From assembly GCF_015482775.1 (NCBI RefSeq), contig NZ_CP058214.1, forward strand, positions 3,090,501 to 3,154,500: a stretch of 64,000 nucleotides of DNA, given 5' to 3'. Numbering within the stretch: the first letter of the stretch is position 1; each line of letters opens with the position of its first letter. Positions 44,237 through 53,377 of the stretch are shown piece by piece. Below the pieces are notes generated by a model. The model saw only the letters and a program-made list of their open reading frames with translations, made no database searches and had not been told where the DNA came from. The DNA comes from Kaustia mangrovi. GTDB lineage: Bacteria; Pseudomonadota; Alphaproteobacteria; Rhizobiales; Im1. A program made the translations under genes and the position numbers.

Positions 44237-44395
44237 TCAGTCCGGGCGAAGCGAGATGGTGACGACCAGGACCGCGAGGCCGAACAGGGCGAGTTTCCAG
44301 GCATCGCGCCGGTATCTGAGCCCCGGCCAGCCCAACGGCTTGATGATCTGGATCACGGCGAGGCCGGCGAGGAACAGCATCAGGATCTTTGCCAT
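44237..44395 (-). CDS. small two-helix membrane protein, hypothetical
   Basis: Protein of 52 residues with two hydrophobic helices: MAKILMLFLAGLAVIQIIK, and WKLALFGLAVLVVTISL near the end. They are joined by GWPGLRYRRDAW, giving a hairpin topology with a basic cytoplasmic loop. ATG 44395 was chosen because ggaaggcgg lies upstream and it begins the first helix; the frame continues upstream but overlaps the DksA-like gene. It lies 31 bases after that gene's stop on the same strand and may be co-transcribed. Function unknown. Confidence 0.6.
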   Translation of the reverse strand: MAKILMLFLAGLAVIQIIKPLGWPGLRYRRDAWKLALFGLAVLVVTISLRPD

Positions 44396-44426
44396 GGGGA
44401 GCCGCCTTCCTGCCGGCTTTGCGCGC

Positions 44427-44783
44427 TCAGCGCTCGTTGAGACGTGTGCAGTGGATGCATTGTGCCGCCGTCGGGTCGACATCGAGACGGCCGGCCGCGA
44501 TGGCCTCGCCGCAGGTCTCGCAATAGCCGTACTCGCCGTCGGCGATTCGCGACAGGGCCTTGCGCAGCTTGTGGATGCGGGCCTGCCGGCGCCGCTCGGC
44601 AGCCATCGCCATCGCCTGGACCTGCATGGCATCCATACGCGAAAGCCGGCCGACGCTCTGCTGATCGAGCGCGACCGGCTGGCGGTCGGCGGATCCCGCC
44701 TCGCTTTCGGCCTCCAGGCCGGCGAGCTCCGCCTCTATGCGCGGCTTGTATTTGCGCGCGGGGTCTGCGTCGTCATGGACCAT
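44427..44783 (-). CDS. TraR/DksA-family zinc-finger protein
   Basis: Protein of 118 residues with an N-terminal alpha-helical coiled coil (RRRQARIHKLRKALSRIADG) and a C4 zinc finger: CETCGEAIAAGRLDVDPTAA near 87, closing with QCIHC. Such proteins bind in the secondary channel of RNA polymerase and modulate promoters, often with ppGpp. It is shorter than E. coli DksA (about 150), similar to the short DksA-like group of alphaproteobacteria. ATG 44783 is used. It lies in front of the small membrane protein gene. Confidence 0.88.
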   Translation of the reverse strand: MVHDDADPARKYKPRIEAELAGLEAESEAGSADRQPVALDQQSVGRLSRMDAMQVQAMAMAAERRRQARIHKLRKALSRIADGEYGYCETCGEAIAAGRLDVDPTAAQCIHCTRLNER

Positions 44784-44871
44784 GATCCATCAATGCCATG
44801 ACGACGCGTCATGTCAATTCATGCCGGTTGCGCGACGGGGGCGGCGGCGGACCGGCCCCCGCGCTCAAGCG

Positions 44872-45207
44872 TCAGTACGGGCTGTTGCAGCGGTGACGAT
44901 AGCCGTCATAGCCCATATAGGTGTCGGTGCGCGGATCGTAGGAGCGATAGCGCTCGGCGCACCAGCGCACATGATCGCTCGTCTGTCCGCTCGGCGTCGT
45001 CGCCGCGCCGATGATCGCACCGCCGGCCGCGCCGGCCAGCGCGCCGATGACCGGGTTGCCTCCGGCCGCAGCGGTAATGCCGGCAGCGGTGCCCGCGCCG
45101 AGCGCGCCGCCCGTCAGGGCCCGTTCGCCAGGCGTCGTGCCGCATGCCGCAAGCGTGCCCGCCATGGCCATAACGATGCCCAAAGCCGCAATAGTTTTCA
45201 TACGCAT
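44872..45207 (-). CDS. glycine-zipper lipoprotein with BA14K-like C-terminus
   Basis: Protein of 111 residues with a lipoprotein signal (IAALGIVMAMAGTLAAC, lipobox Cys 22), a glycine-zipper segment NPVIGALAGAAGGAIIGAA near 50-70, and a C-terminal motif HVRWCAERYRSYDPRTDTYM then GYDGYRHRCNSPY. The latter matches the BA14K-like repeat of Hyphomicrobiales surface proteins. It is probably anchored in the outer membrane. ATG 45207 has gaggag seven bases upstream; an in-frame ATG two codons later is possible. No operon partner is evident. Confidence 0.85.
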   Translation of the reverse strand: MRMKTIAALGIVMAMAGTLAACGTTPGERALTGGALGAGTAAGITAAAGGNPVIGALAGAAGGAIIGAATTPSGQTSDHVRWCAERYRSYDPRTDTYMGYDGYRHRCNSPY

Positions 45208-45429
45208 AAGCGTTCTCCTCGGTTCCCGGCCCCCTTCGCCGTATAATCGGACGGCCAGTTTTGCATAACGGCCCCATCCCGACCAGCGGATTCTGCCCGG
45301 AATTGCGGGCTCGCGGCAGCCTCTCTTGGGCACGCGGATCGAGCCCGGATAAGACGAAGGAAAACGAGCTTCGGCTGAACAGACGGAGCATGAGCGCATG
45401 GTCGCGCGTCGTGCGCCGGCCGGAAACGG

Positions 45430-45476
45430 GCCCGGCATTCCGGACAGCCGCGGGGGTGGCGTCCGGGATGCCGGGC
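45430..45476 (-). terminator. hairpin downstream of leuA
   Basis: Arms at 45430-45445 (gcccggcattccggac) and 45461-45476 pair with one mismatch around a 15-base loop. It starts 20 bases after the leuA stop on the minus strand and is followed by a short gttt stretch. It is a likely terminator of leuA, though the T run is weak. Confidence 0.6.
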
Positions 45477-45495
45477 GGACCCGGTCAGGCAGGGA

Positions 45496-47178
45496 TCAGT
45501 CGCCCCGGCTGACCACATTCGCGGCGTTGAGCACGGCCTTGACGGACGCGGTCGCCACATCCGCGTCGATGCCGACGCCGAAGACGGTGTGGCCGTCGCT
45601 CGTACGGCATTCCACATAGGCGGCAGCCTGCGCGTCGGTGCCCTGGCGCAGGGCGTGCTCGTGATAGTCCACGACCTCGAGATCGAGCCCGAAATTCTCC
45701 CGCAGAGCGGCGAGCGCGCCCGAGATGAGGCCGTTGCCGCTGCCGGAGATCGTCCGCTCCTCGCCGTCGACGCGGATCCGGCCCTTGAAGAGCCGGGCAT
45801 GGCCGGGCTTGCGGGCGCCGGAATCGGAATAGTCGATCAGCGAGAAGCGCTGGGGTTCGTCGAGGCAGTAGGTCGTCTGGAACGCGTTCCAGATGCCTTC
45901 CGCGGTGAGCTCCTTGCTGGTCTCGTCGGTGATCGACTGCACCTTGCGGCTGAAGTCGACCTGCAGGCGGCGCGGCAGCTTCAGCCCCTTGTCCTGCTGG
46001 AGGATCCAGGCGACGCCGCCCTTGCCGGACTGGCTGTTCACGCGGATGACCGCCTCGTAGGAGCGCCCGAGATCGGCCGGGTCGAGCGGCAGATAGGGCA
46101 CGTCCCATATATCGTCGTTGCGCTTCTCGCGCGCCGCGAACCCCTTGTTGATCGCATCCTGATGCGAGCCGGAGAACGCGGTGAAGACGAGATCGCCGGC
46201 ATAGGGGTGGCGCGGATGGACGGGGATCTGGTTGCAGTATTCCACCGTCGAGACGACGTCGCGCATGTCGGAGAAGTCGAGGCCCGGCGCGATGCCCTGC
46301 GAATAGAGATTGAGCGCCAGCGTCACCAGATCGACATTGCCGGTGCGCTCGCCATTGCCGAACAGGCAGCCCTCCACGCGGTCGGCGCCGGCCATGACGG
46401 CGAGCTCGGCGGCCGCGATGCCGGTGCCGCGGTCATTGTGCGGATGGACGCTGATGATGACCGAATCGCGCCGGGCGAGATTGCGGCAGAACCACTCGAT
46501 CTGGTCGGCATAGATATTCGGCGTTGCGCCCTCGACGGTCGCGGGCAGGTTCAGGATCACCGGATGCTCCGGCGTCGGCTGCCAGACATCGAGCACCGCC
46601 TCGCAGATCTCCAGCGCGAACTCCGGCTCGGTGAAGGAGAAGGTCTCCGGCGAGTATTCGAAGGTCCACTCCGTCTGCGGCCGCTTCGCGCTCTCCTCTG
46701 CCATCTGGCGCGCGCCCTTCACCGCGAGCGACACGATATCGGCCTTCTCCATGCCGAAGACGACGCGGCGGAAGACGGGCGAGGTGGCGTTGTAGAGATG
46801 GACGATGGCCTTGCCGGCGCCGTCGACCGCCTCGAAGGTCCGCGTGATGAGGTCCTCGCGCGACTGGGTGAGCACCTGGACGCTCACATCCGACGGGATG
46901 AGCTTCTCGTCGATGAGCTGGCGGACGAAGTCGAAATCGGTCTGGGAGGCGGAGGGGAAGCCGACCTCGATCTCCTTGAAGCCGGTCTTCAGGAGCAGGT
47001 TGAAGAAGCGCAGCTTCTTCTCCACCGTCATGGGATCGATCAGCGCCTGGTTGCCGTCGCGCAGATCGACCGAGCACCAGTGCGGTGCGGCTTCGATACG
47101 CTTGGACGGCCAGGTGCGGTCGGGCAGGTCCACCGGCGGGGTGAACGGTCGGTACTTGGTCTCTGGATTGGTCAACAT
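45496..47178 (-). CDS. leuA: 2-isopropylmalate synthase
   Basis: Enzyme of 560 residues for the first committed step of leucine synthesis: acetyl-CoA plus 2-ketoisovalerate to 2-isopropylmalate. The catalytic TIM barrel shows [17 protein letters not shown] near 35-51 with the metal/substrate Arg-Asp pair, and the metal-binding His pair in [18 protein letters not shown] near 222-240. The C-terminal LeuA regulatory domain, which binds leucine, spans about 430-560. The start at 47178 matches the usual 'ML..P..KYRPF' beginning; ATG 47211 is an alternative. Upstream lies a candidate leucine-rich leader peptide, so attenuation is likely. This is the long LeuA form. Confidence 0.93.
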   Translation of the reverse strand: MLTNPETKYRPFTPPVDLPDRTWPSKRIEAAPHWCSVDLRDGNQALIDPMTVEKKLRFFNLLLKTGFKEIEVGFPSASQTDFDFVRQLIDEKLIPSDVSVQVLTQSREDLITRTFEAVDGAGKAIVHLYNATSPVFRRVVFGMEKADIVSLAVKGARQMAEESAKRPQTEWTFEYSPETFSFTEPEFALEICEAVLDVWQPTPEHPVILNLPATVEGATPNIYADQIEWFCRNLARRDSVIISVHPHNDRGTGIAAAELAVMAGADRVEGCLFGNGERTGNVDLVTLALNLYSQGIAPGLDFSDMRDVVSTVEYCNQIPVHPRHPYAGDLVFTAFSGSHQDAINKGFAAREKRNDDIWDVPYLPLDPADLGRSYEAVIRVNSQSGKGGVAWILQQDKGLKLPRRLQVDFSRKVQSITDETSKELTAEGIWNAFQTTYCLDEPQRFSLIDYSDSGARKPGHARLFKGRIRVDGEERTISGSGNGLISGALAALRENFGLDLEVVDYHEHALRQGTDAQAAAYVECRTSDGHTVFGVGIDADVATASVKAVLNAANVVSRGD

Positions 47179-47218
47179 CGGTCTTTGCGACTTTCGCGTC
47201 TTGCTTGGCATTCGGGCT

Positions 47219-47527
47219 TCGGGGTCGGCGACCCCGGGATGAATACGGCAAAGCTACGGCCGCCGGGCAGCCGTCAGTCCCGGCGACCGCGGCGAAGTCG
47301 CGCAAGCGCGCCCGCTGGCGCACGAGCCTCGCGCATGACGGCGCGGCACAAAACCTGACTGGATACCGGATGACTGCTCATGACTGCTACTGCCCGTTGA
47401 CAGACCCTTGAACGACGCAAACGCGAACCCCGCCTCCCTCAGGAGGTCGGGCTAAGAAGTCGAAGGGCGATGTCAACCGTGATCGTCATGATGGCGGCAA
47501 GGTGCACGAGATGCACGTATCTGTCAA
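47219..47527 (-). promoter_or_regulatory. candidate leuA promoter and attenuation leader region
   Basis: On the minus strand a consensus TTGACA (47527-47522) lies about 17 bases before a weak -10-like CACCTT, so transcription would start near 47492. That is just ahead of a small leader reading frame at 47489. The leader's stop lies inside a hairpin (CCCGaCCTCC-tgag-GGAGGCGGG, 47429-47451). A second hairpin at 47256-47274 is followed by ctttg, and a third (cggggtc-gcc-gaccccg, 47219-47235) lies just before the upstream in-frame ATG. The order fits transcription attenuation, but the pairing alternatives were not modelled. Confidence 0.5.
47439..47489 (-). CDS. candidate leucine-rich leader peptide upstream of leuA
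   Basis: A 16-codon frame encodes MTITVDIALRLLSPTS. Its three leucines lie close together (LRLL) and all use CTT, a codon that is uncommon in this GC-rich sequence. The frame begins almost at the predicted transcript start and has no ribosome site, so it would be leaderless, as known for trpL of Sinorhizobium. Leucine shortage would stall ribosomes on the CTT codons and favour readthrough into leuA. Size, place and content fit a leader peptide; experimental proof is lacking. Confidence 0.5.
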   Translation of the reverse strand: MTITVDIALRLLSPTS

Positions 47528-47565
47528 TGTCGCCGCTGTTCGTCGCTCTCCCGGGGCATTCCCGG

Positions 47566-47652
47566 ATGCCCGCCTGCGCGGGCATGAGCGGTTAGGAGGG
47601 CATAAAAGTCTCGTTTTCTCCTCCGCTCGCTCCCGCGAAGGCGGCAGCCCGG
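47566..47652. repeat. REP-like palindromes between leuA leader and TRAP gene
   Basis: Two palindromes of the dispersed kind, atgcccgc-ctgc-gcgggcat (47566-47585) and a degenerate gctcccgc-gaag-gcggcagc (about 47628-47647), lie in the gap between the leuA promoter and the TRAP permease stop. They may end the transporter transcript, which runs toward leuA. No other feature is seen in 47530-47722. Confidence 0.7.
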
Positions 47653-47722
47653 GGCGAATTGCAGTGAGTTTGACGCGGATGTGCGTCAAGCCGAATGCAA
47701 TCGCCTCCAGGTTTCGCAGACA

Positions 47723-49711
47723 TCACTTCCCCTCCGGCACCTCCTCCAGGCCAGGCACGATGCGGTGGAAGCGATGGAGGCCCCAGGCGACGAGGCCGGC
47801 GACTGCGACCGCGACAATGCCGGCGATCCGGTAGTCCGGATAGAAGATCACCACACCGCACAGGCTCGCGAGCGCCGTGCGCAGGGCGATGTCCGCCGGC
47901 CGGTTCTCGTGGAGATGCGCCTGGAAGGCGAGGCTCAGGCCCACCGTGCCGGTCAGCACGAGAAGGAAGGCGGGAAGCTGGCTCCATCCGGGCACCGTCA
48001 CCAGATCGGGGCGGGTGAAGATGGCGGCCATCATCACCATGAGCGGCATGCACAGGATGAGGGCGGAGAACATGGTGCGCATGAAGGACGCGTTGGCGAT
48101 ACGCGATGTGACCGCCGCCACGACCGATGTCGGCGGCGAGAGCTCGCCGAACACCGCCACGAAGAAGGCGAAGAAATGGACGACCCAGGGGTCGAGCCCT
48201 GCGCGGATCATGAACGGGGCGATGACGACGGCGGTCACGATGTAGGTCGGCGAGACGGGAAGCCCCATGCCGACCAGATAGCCGAAACCGAAGGCGACCA
48301 GCGCCATGGCGAGCATGTTGATCCCCGCGCCCTCCATGAGCAGAACGCCGACCTTGGTGGGCACGCCGGTAATGGTGAAGGTCGCCGTCAGGATGCCGAG
48401 GGTGGCCAGCAGGATCGTGAGGCCCGCGGTGATCGTGGCGAAGGATTCCACCAGGTCGAGGAACGGCCGCACGAGCTTCTTCAGGCTGAATTCGCGCTGC
48501 CATGCCATCCGGGCGAGGAACATCACGGTGAGGATCGCCAGCAGGATCATGAAGACGGAGTGGGCCGAGGCCATGGCCGGCCGCCGCGCGACGCCCATGT
48601 AGTAGATGAGCCCGACGACGGAGAGCAGATAGGCGACAATGTTGAGCTTGTCGGCGAGCGTCATCGGCTCGACATCGGGCACTACCGCGCGGCGATGGTA
48701 TTTGGTGGCGAGCAGGTAGACCGCGAAGGCGACGCCGACGAAATAGATGATGGCGGGCGCGAAGCCGCGCGCGACGACCTCGAAATAGCTCTGGCCGAGA
48801 TATTCCGCCATGAGGAAGGCGGCGATGCCCATCAGCGGCGGCATGAGCTGGCCGCCGAGCGAGGAGGCCGTTTCCACCGCCGCGGCGGTCGCGCGCGGGA
48901 AACCCGCCTTGACCAGAACGGGGATGGTGGCGGAGCCGGTGGTCGCCGCATTGGCCGCGCCCGACCCGCTCACCGCCGCGACGCCGAAGGAGCCGACCAC
49001 GGCGGCCTGCGGCAGGAGGCGCGGCGAGCGCTTGGCGATATGCGAGGAGCCGGTGAGGATCGACTCGATGCAACCGAAGGCCCTGAGCGCGGCGAGCACC
49101 AGGATGAAGGAGCCGACGAGCGTGAGGGCGAGCTGCGACAGCCGCTCGAAGATGCCGGTCGACATCTCCACGCTGACTGCGCTCAGGACGCGCGTCCACG
49201 GCATGCCGGGATGGTTGAAGAGCCCGGGCACCACGTAGCCGTAGACGGTATAGAGGATGAGCGCGACATTGAGCACGAAGAGGATGAAGTAGCGCCGGCG
49301 CGTATATTCCAGCACCAGCGCCGCCATGAGGCCGCCGACCGCGAGGTCGTGGGCGTTCCACACCCCGATCCGGTAGATGCGGATATTGTCGAATTCCGAC
49401 ACGAGGTAGTAGGCGGCATAGGCGCAAAACGCGATATAGGCGAGCGCGACGAGATGCGGACCCACCGTGCCGAGGCGCGGATAGAACCGGCCGGAGCGCA
49501 GATCCTCCAGCACCACGATCACCATGCTCATGGGCACCGCCGTCACCGCCAGCAGCGAGGGGCCGCCCGCACCGGTCATGTAGTAGCGGAACAGATAGGC
49601 GAAATAGGCGATCGAGACGGCATAGAAGGCGATCGTGGCGACAAGCTGCAGCCGGCGGGCGAGCGGCGTGGCCGGGACCTCTGTGCCGTCGGTGGTGGCG
49701 GTTTCCGTCAT
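47723..49711 (-). CDS. TRAP transporter fused permease (4TM/12TM, TAXI type)
   Basis: Membrane protein of 662 residues that combines the small DctQ-like and the large DctM-like subunit. About 16 helices are seen. The DctM part includes GSFGVAAVSGSGAANAATTG near 240, ETASSLGGQLMPPLMGIAAF near 277 and a conserved GYLVGMGLPVSPTYIVTAVV near 480. Sodium-driven uptake works with the binding protein encoded 103 bases upstream. ATG 49711 begins MTETATTDGTEV. The binding protein belongs to the TAXI family, which is always paired with fused permeases of this kind. Substrates of these systems are mostly unknown; glutamate and other acids have been reported. Confidence 0.92.
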   Translation of the reverse strand: MTETATTDGTEVPATPLARRLQLVATIAFYAVSIAYFAYLFRYYMTGAGGPSLLAVTAVPMSMVIVVLEDLRSGRFYPRLGTVGPHLVALAYIAFCAYAAYYLVSEFDNIRIYRIGVWNAHDLAVGGLMAALVLEYTRRRYFILFVLNVALILYTVYGYVVPGLFNHPGMPWTRVLSAVSVEMSTGIFERLSQLALTLVGSFILVLAALRAFGCIESILTGSSHIAKRSPRLLPQAAVVGSFGVAAVSGSGAANAATTGSATIPVLVKAGFPRATAAAVETASSLGGQLMPPLMGIAAFLMAEYLGQSYFEVVARGFAPAIIYFVGVAFAVYLLATKYHRRAVVPDVEPMTLADKLNIVAYLLSVVGLIYYMGVARRPAMASAHSVFMILLAILTVMFLARMAWQREFSLKKLVRPFLDLVESFATITAGLTILLATLGILTATFTITGVPTKVGVLLMEGAGINMLAMALVAFGFGYLVGMGLPVSPTYIVTAVVIAPFMIRAGLDPWVVHFFAFFVAVFGELSPPTSVVAAVTSRIANASFMRTMFSALILCMPLMVMMAAIFTRPDLVTVPGWSQLPAFLLVLTGTVGLSLAFQAHLHENRPADIALRTALASLCGVVIFYPDYRIAGIVAVAVAGLVAWGLHRFHRIVPGLEEVPEGK

Positions 49712-49814
49712 CCGGTCCTCGATATCGGGTGGCCAGAACGCATCCGGGCCGCTCCCGTCACATCCGGAAGCGGCCCGATCGCTGGATCATGTCATGGGGA
49801 ACAACGCCCGTGCC

Positions 49815-50852
49815 CTACTGCGCGATGCGATCGTTCCACTCCTCGTTCCAGGCATCGTTCTCGCGCAGGAAGCGTGCAAGGCCCGGATGGATCAGCGCGG
49901 CCGTGCCGGCCGCCTCGATGCCGCGCACCTGCATCTCGACCATATTGTCGGCGATCTGCGAGAAGGCCGCGTCGGCCTCGGCGAGCTCGGCGGCATTGTC
50001 CTTGATCGTGTTCAGCATCCGGTAGACGTCGTCCTCCGGCACGTTGAGCCCGACATGGAAGCCGTAGAAGAAGGGCACGAGCTTGGCGGTGTCGACGCCG
50101 ATATCGCTGTCGAAGGCGCCCTTGTCGACATCGACGACCGCGATGCCGGCGTCCTTCAGCTTCTTAAGCTCCTCCTCGTTCGGGTTGAGCACGGAGACGT
50201 CCGTGGCGAGCATCGCCTCGGTGACCCAGGGCGACGGTGTGCGCTGGCCGGCCGTGTAGACGATGAAGCCGTCGATGGTGCCCTCCTGCAGGGCGGACCC
50301 GGCCAGGCCCTTGTCGAGCTCGATATACTCATGCTCGACGCCGGCCACCTTCATGGCGCGCTCGAGTGCTGCGCGCGTGTCCCACGGCGCCGGGCCCGTG
50401 AAGACCGGCTTGCCCGACAGGTCGCTCCAGCCCTTGTACTCCCCGGCGTCGTCGGCGCGGACGCCGAGACCCACCTCGAGCGTATAGGCCCAGAAGGACT
50501 GGACGAGTGGCTCGTCGACCTGCTCCTTGAAGCCGACATAGCGCCCGGTGTCGTCCTCGATCTCGTGGAAGGCCACATCGGCGCCGTAATAGCCGTCGAA
50601 CTGGCCGGCGGCGAAGCCGCGCAGGCTGGCCGCCGCGCCCGGTGTCGGCAGGACGGTGATGTCATAGCCGTCGAACTTGTCGTTGAGCATCGTCGACAGC
50701 GCCACGAGCGCGCGATGGCCCGACGAGCCGGTCGACGAGGTTGCCCAGCGCAGCTGCTTGGCGTCCTGAGCCTGGGCGGGTCCGGTATCGGCCAGCGCGA
50801 CCGTACCGAGCGCCGCGAGGCCTGCCACGGCTGAAACGAACAGATGCCGCAT
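49815..50852 (-). CDS. TAXI-family TRAP transporter solute-binding protein
   Basis: Periplasmic binding protein of 345 residues with a signal peptide (FVSAVAGLAALGTVALA, cleavage near AQA). TAXI features include LRWATSSTGSSGHRALVALS near 34, PTPGAAASLRGFAAGQFDGY near 71 and ALQEGTIDGFIVYTAG near 195. ATG 50852 was chosen for the strong ggggagg site. It is the first gene of a two-gene operon with the fused permease. It delivers an unknown anion or amino acid to it. Confidence 0.9.
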   Translation of the reverse strand: MRHLFVSAVAGLAALGTVALADTGPAQAQDAKQLRWATSSTGSSGHRALVALSTMLNDKFDGYDITVLPTPGAAASLRGFAAGQFDGYYGADVAFHEIEDDTGRYVGFKEQVDEPLVQSFWAYTLEVGLGVRADDAGEYKGWSDLSGKPVFTGPAPWDTRAALERAMKVAGVEHEYIELDKGLAGSALQEGTIDGFIVYTAGQRTPSPWVTEAMLATDVSVLNPNEEELKKLKDAGIAVVDVDKGAFDSDIGVDTAKLVPFFYGFHVGLNVPEDDVYRMLNTIKDNAAELAEADAAFSQIADNMVEMQVRGIEAAGTAALIHPGLARFLRENDAWNEEWNDRIAQ

Positions 50853-51018
50853 TGTCTTGAAACCTCCCCTGTGGATTGTTCCTGAAGCCTTGAAGACCGG
50901 CAGGTGCCGGATGATCGGTTCCTGCCCCAAGGATAGCGGTGCCCGCCCGCCATGGCCAGAGCCCGACGGGGGGTCTGTCCGCGCATCGTGAAAACGCGGC
51001 CGCGACCGCGGGGTTCGC

Positions 51019-51597
51019 CTAGCTGGAGCGGCGGGCGCGCCTGGGAATGGAGCTCACGACGCGGCGCGCCAGCTCCTGGCCGGCCACTTCCATGGCCGCG
51101 ATATTGCCGTTGGGGCCTTGCGCGACCGGCTGGTAGATCGTGTCCCCGCCACGCGCGACCACGGTCTCGCGGTCGTTGGCATCGACCACCCGCCAGCGTG
51201 CGGACAGGACGACGGTTCCGCCGGATGTCGGCTCGAAGCGGTCGACATCGACGAGCACGTCGTAGTCGGCCCGGTCGACGGTGGCGAAGCCCGCCGCCGC
51301 GGCGCGCGCGCGGATGAGGCGGGTGAGCGCGGCCGACGGCTTCTCCGCCCATTTCGCGTTCGGCGCCGCCTTGAGGCTGAACTCCGACGTCCTGATCAGC
51401 ACGTCGTAGGTATCGAGATATTCCGGCGCCGAGACGGTCGGAATGTTGACCGCCACCCTGGAGCGGGCGGATCCGCCCGGCGCGATGCCGTCGCCGGTCA
51501 TGACGACGAGCTCCGCCGGCGGTTTCTGCAGGCAGGCCGTCATAAGGCCGCCGAGTAGAAGAATGAAGCCGAATTTCCCAACCCAAGCCATCATCAC
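51019..51597 (-). CDS. ABC-type transport auxiliary lipoprotein (PqiC/DUF330-like) of the Mla operon
   Basis: Lipoprotein of 192 residues with signal and lipobox (FGFILLLGGLMTAC, Cys 22). The mature domain shows the DUF330/PqiC-type beginning (RVAVNIPTVSAPEYLDTYDV) and central WAEKPSAALTRLIRARAAAA. It is probably an outer membrane partner of the MCE protein. The GTG start at 51597 overlaps the mlaD-like stop (GTGA); ATG codons directly follow and could also serve. It is the last gene of the four-gene operon. Confidence 0.83.
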   Translation of the reverse strand: MMMAWVGKFGFILLLGGLMTACLQKPPAELVVMTGDGIAPGGSARSRVAVNIPTVSAPEYLDTYDVLIRTSEFSLKAAPNAKWAEKPSAALTRLIRARAAAAGFATVDRADYDVLVDVDRFEPTSGGTVVLSARWRVVDANDRETVVARGGDTIYQPVAQGPNGNIAAMEVAGQELARRVVSSIPRRARRSS

Positions 51598-52586
51598 TGG
51601 CTCCCCAGTAGCAGAGCGTTCGGATTGCGCTCGATCTCGCGCGCGAAGGACCGCAGCGACGAGGCGGCAGCCGACAGGTCGCGCAGCCCCGATTCGAGGT
51701 CGGTGCGCACATTGCCGCGCGGTGCGACGAGCTGGTTCACATTGGCCGCGATCTTGTCCAGATTCGCCGCCGTCGCCTCGATCTTGACGGCGGCCTCCTC
51801 CGCCGTCGTCAGCACCTTGCCAAGCTGATCGCCGCGCGCGGACACCTGATCGCGGGTCACGTTCGCCAGCGACCTGAGGTCCTTGAGCGTGAGCTTCAGC
51901 TCGCCGCTCAGCTGCTTGACAGTACCCTCCAGGGACTCCACGAGGCGATTGGCATCGTCCGTCGTGGTAACCACGCTGTTACTGATGCGCACGATTTCCT
52001 TGTTGGCTGTGTTGGCGAGCCTGTCCACCGCCTGCAGCACGCGCTTGGCGGTGGCGAGCGTCTGGCCGATACCGAGCTCGGAGACCTGCTCCTTGAGCTG
52101 GTCGAGGGCGGATTTCTCCGAGGGGATGCGGGCGAGGCCGTCCACCCATGGATCCTTGATCGGTCCCGCCTTCGCCGTGAAGTCCAGCTCGACCATCAGC
52201 CGGCCGGTCACGAAGCTCTGGGTCTGGAGCTGGGCGCGCATGCCGCGCTGGACGAGTTCCTCGATATCGGGCGTCTCGCGCTGGCCCTGCGCGTCGGTCA
52301 CGATCATGTCCGCCGTCTTGATCTCGATATAGACGGGGATGCGCGCGGTATGGGTCGTGGAGTCGACCTCCAGCGCGATCCGCTGGACGGAGCCCACCGT
52401 GACGCCCTGGAAGGCGACCGGCGCGCCCACCTGCAGGCCGGAGATCGATGTGTCGAAATAGATGACCGCCCGCTCCTTTCCGGAGAACAGGTCGATGCCG
52501 CCGAAGAGCACGATGCCCAGGGCGAGGAGGAAGCCGCCGCCCAGGATGAACGACCCGATGGCGACGGCGGCACGGTTCTTCTTCAT
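51594..52586 (-). CDS. MlaD-family protein with MCE domain
   Basis: Protein of 330 residues with one N-terminal membrane helix (AVAIGSFILGGGFLLALGIV). The MCE domain is at about 40-120 (VIYFDTSISGLQVGAPVAFQ then GVTVGSVQRI). A long coiled-coil tail follows, with EEAAVKIEATAANLDKIAAN near 260. It forms the periplasmic ring that shuttles phospholipids between membranes. Its start overlaps the ATPase stop by four bases (ATGA), and its stop overlaps the lipoprotein start. The tail is longer than E. coli MlaD and resembles PqiB/LetB-like or plant-type MCE proteins. Confidence 0.92.
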   Translation of the reverse strand: MKKNRAAVAIGSFILGGGFLLALGIVLFGGIDLFSGKERAVIYFDTSISGLQVGAPVAFQGVTVGSVQRIALEVDSTTHTARIPVYIEIKTADMIVTDAQGQRETPDIEELVQRGMRAQLQTQSFVTGRLMVELDFTAKAGPIKDPWVDGLARIPSEKSALDQLKEQVSELGIGQTLATAKRVLQAVDRLANTANKEIVRISNSVVTTTDDANRLVESLEGTVKQLSGELKLTLKDLRSLANVTRDQVSARGDQLGKVLTTAEEAAVKIEATAANLDKIAANVNQLVAPRGNVRTDLESGLRDLSAAASSLRSFAREIERNPNALLLGSQ

Positions 52587-53377
52587 GATGCGCTCACCAC
52601 GGTCTCCGTCCTGTCGGGTTCGCGCCGGTTGAGGAAGGCGCGCACGAAAGCGTTGTCGCTGTGGTCGCGAAGTGTCTTGGGGTCGCCATGGGCGATGGCC
52701 GTCTTGGCCGTCGCGTCGAGAAAGACACAGTCGTCGGCAATCGCAAAGATGCTCTCCAGCTCGTGCGTGACCATCACGACCGTCACGCCGAGAAGATCGC
52801 GCAGCTGCAGGATCAGATCGTCCAGCCTGCGCGAGGAAATCGGATCGAGACCGGCGGACGGCTCATCAAGAAAGAGGATTTCCGGATCGAAGGCAAGCGC
52901 GCGGGCCAGTCCCGCCCGCTTGCGCATGCCGCCGGAGATCTCCGATGGCATGAGGTGGCCGCTGCCGTCGAGCCCCACCAGCGACAGCTTGAAGGCGGTA
53001 AGGTCGGCGATGGTGGCGGCCGAATAGGAGGAATAGAGCTCGAGCGGCAGCGCGACGTTCTGCGATACCGTCATGGAGCTCCACAGCGCGCCGCCCTGGA
53101 ACAGCACCCCGAACTGCCGCAGGAGCCGGTCGCGCTGATCCTCGGTCAGCTTGTAGAAGTCCCGGTCGCCATAGAGGATGCGCCCGGCCGCCGGCTCGAT
53201 GAGCCCGATCATGTGCTTCAGGAGCGTGCTCTTGCCGCAGCCCGAGCCGCCCATGATCACGAAGATCGAGCCGGAGGAGACAGTGAAGCTCACATCCTTC
53301 TGCACGACCTTGTCGCCAAACGCCATGGTGAGGGCTTCGACGGTGATGCGGGGCTCGGTCTCGGCCATCTCTCTCAC
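52583..53377 (-). CDS. ABC transporter ATP-binding protein, MlaF-like
   Basis: ATPase of 264 residues. Walker A is GGSGCGKSTLLKHMIGL near 43, the Q-loop region GVLFQGGALWSSMTV near 90 is typical of MlaF/Mkl, the signature is ISGGMRKRAGLARAL near 146 ('MRKR' is characteristic of this subgroup), and Walker B is ILFLDEPSAGLDPISS. The GTG at 53377 overlaps the permease stop (GTGA), consistent with coupling; ATG 53368 three codons later is also possible. It energises the lipid transporter with the MlaE-like permease. Confidence 0.92.
   Translation of the reverse strand: MREMAETEPRITVEALTMAFGDKVVQKDVSFTVSSGSIFVIMGGSGCGKSTLLKHMIGLIEPAAGRILYGDRDFYKLTEDQRDRLLRQFGVLFQGGALWSSMTVSQNVALPLELYSSYSAATIADLTAFKLSLVGLDGSGHLMPSEISGGMRKRAGLARALAFDPEILFLDEPSAGLDPISSRRLDDLILQLRDLLGVTVVMVTHELESIFAIADDCVFLDATAKTAIAHGDPKTLRDHSDNAFVRAFLNRREPDRTETVVSAS

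Noticed and set aside
47681-50005. Plus-strand open frame of 774 codons opposite the TRAP permease
   Set aside because: It is His/Gly/Glu/Arg-rich without domain features and is antisense to a clear permease gene.
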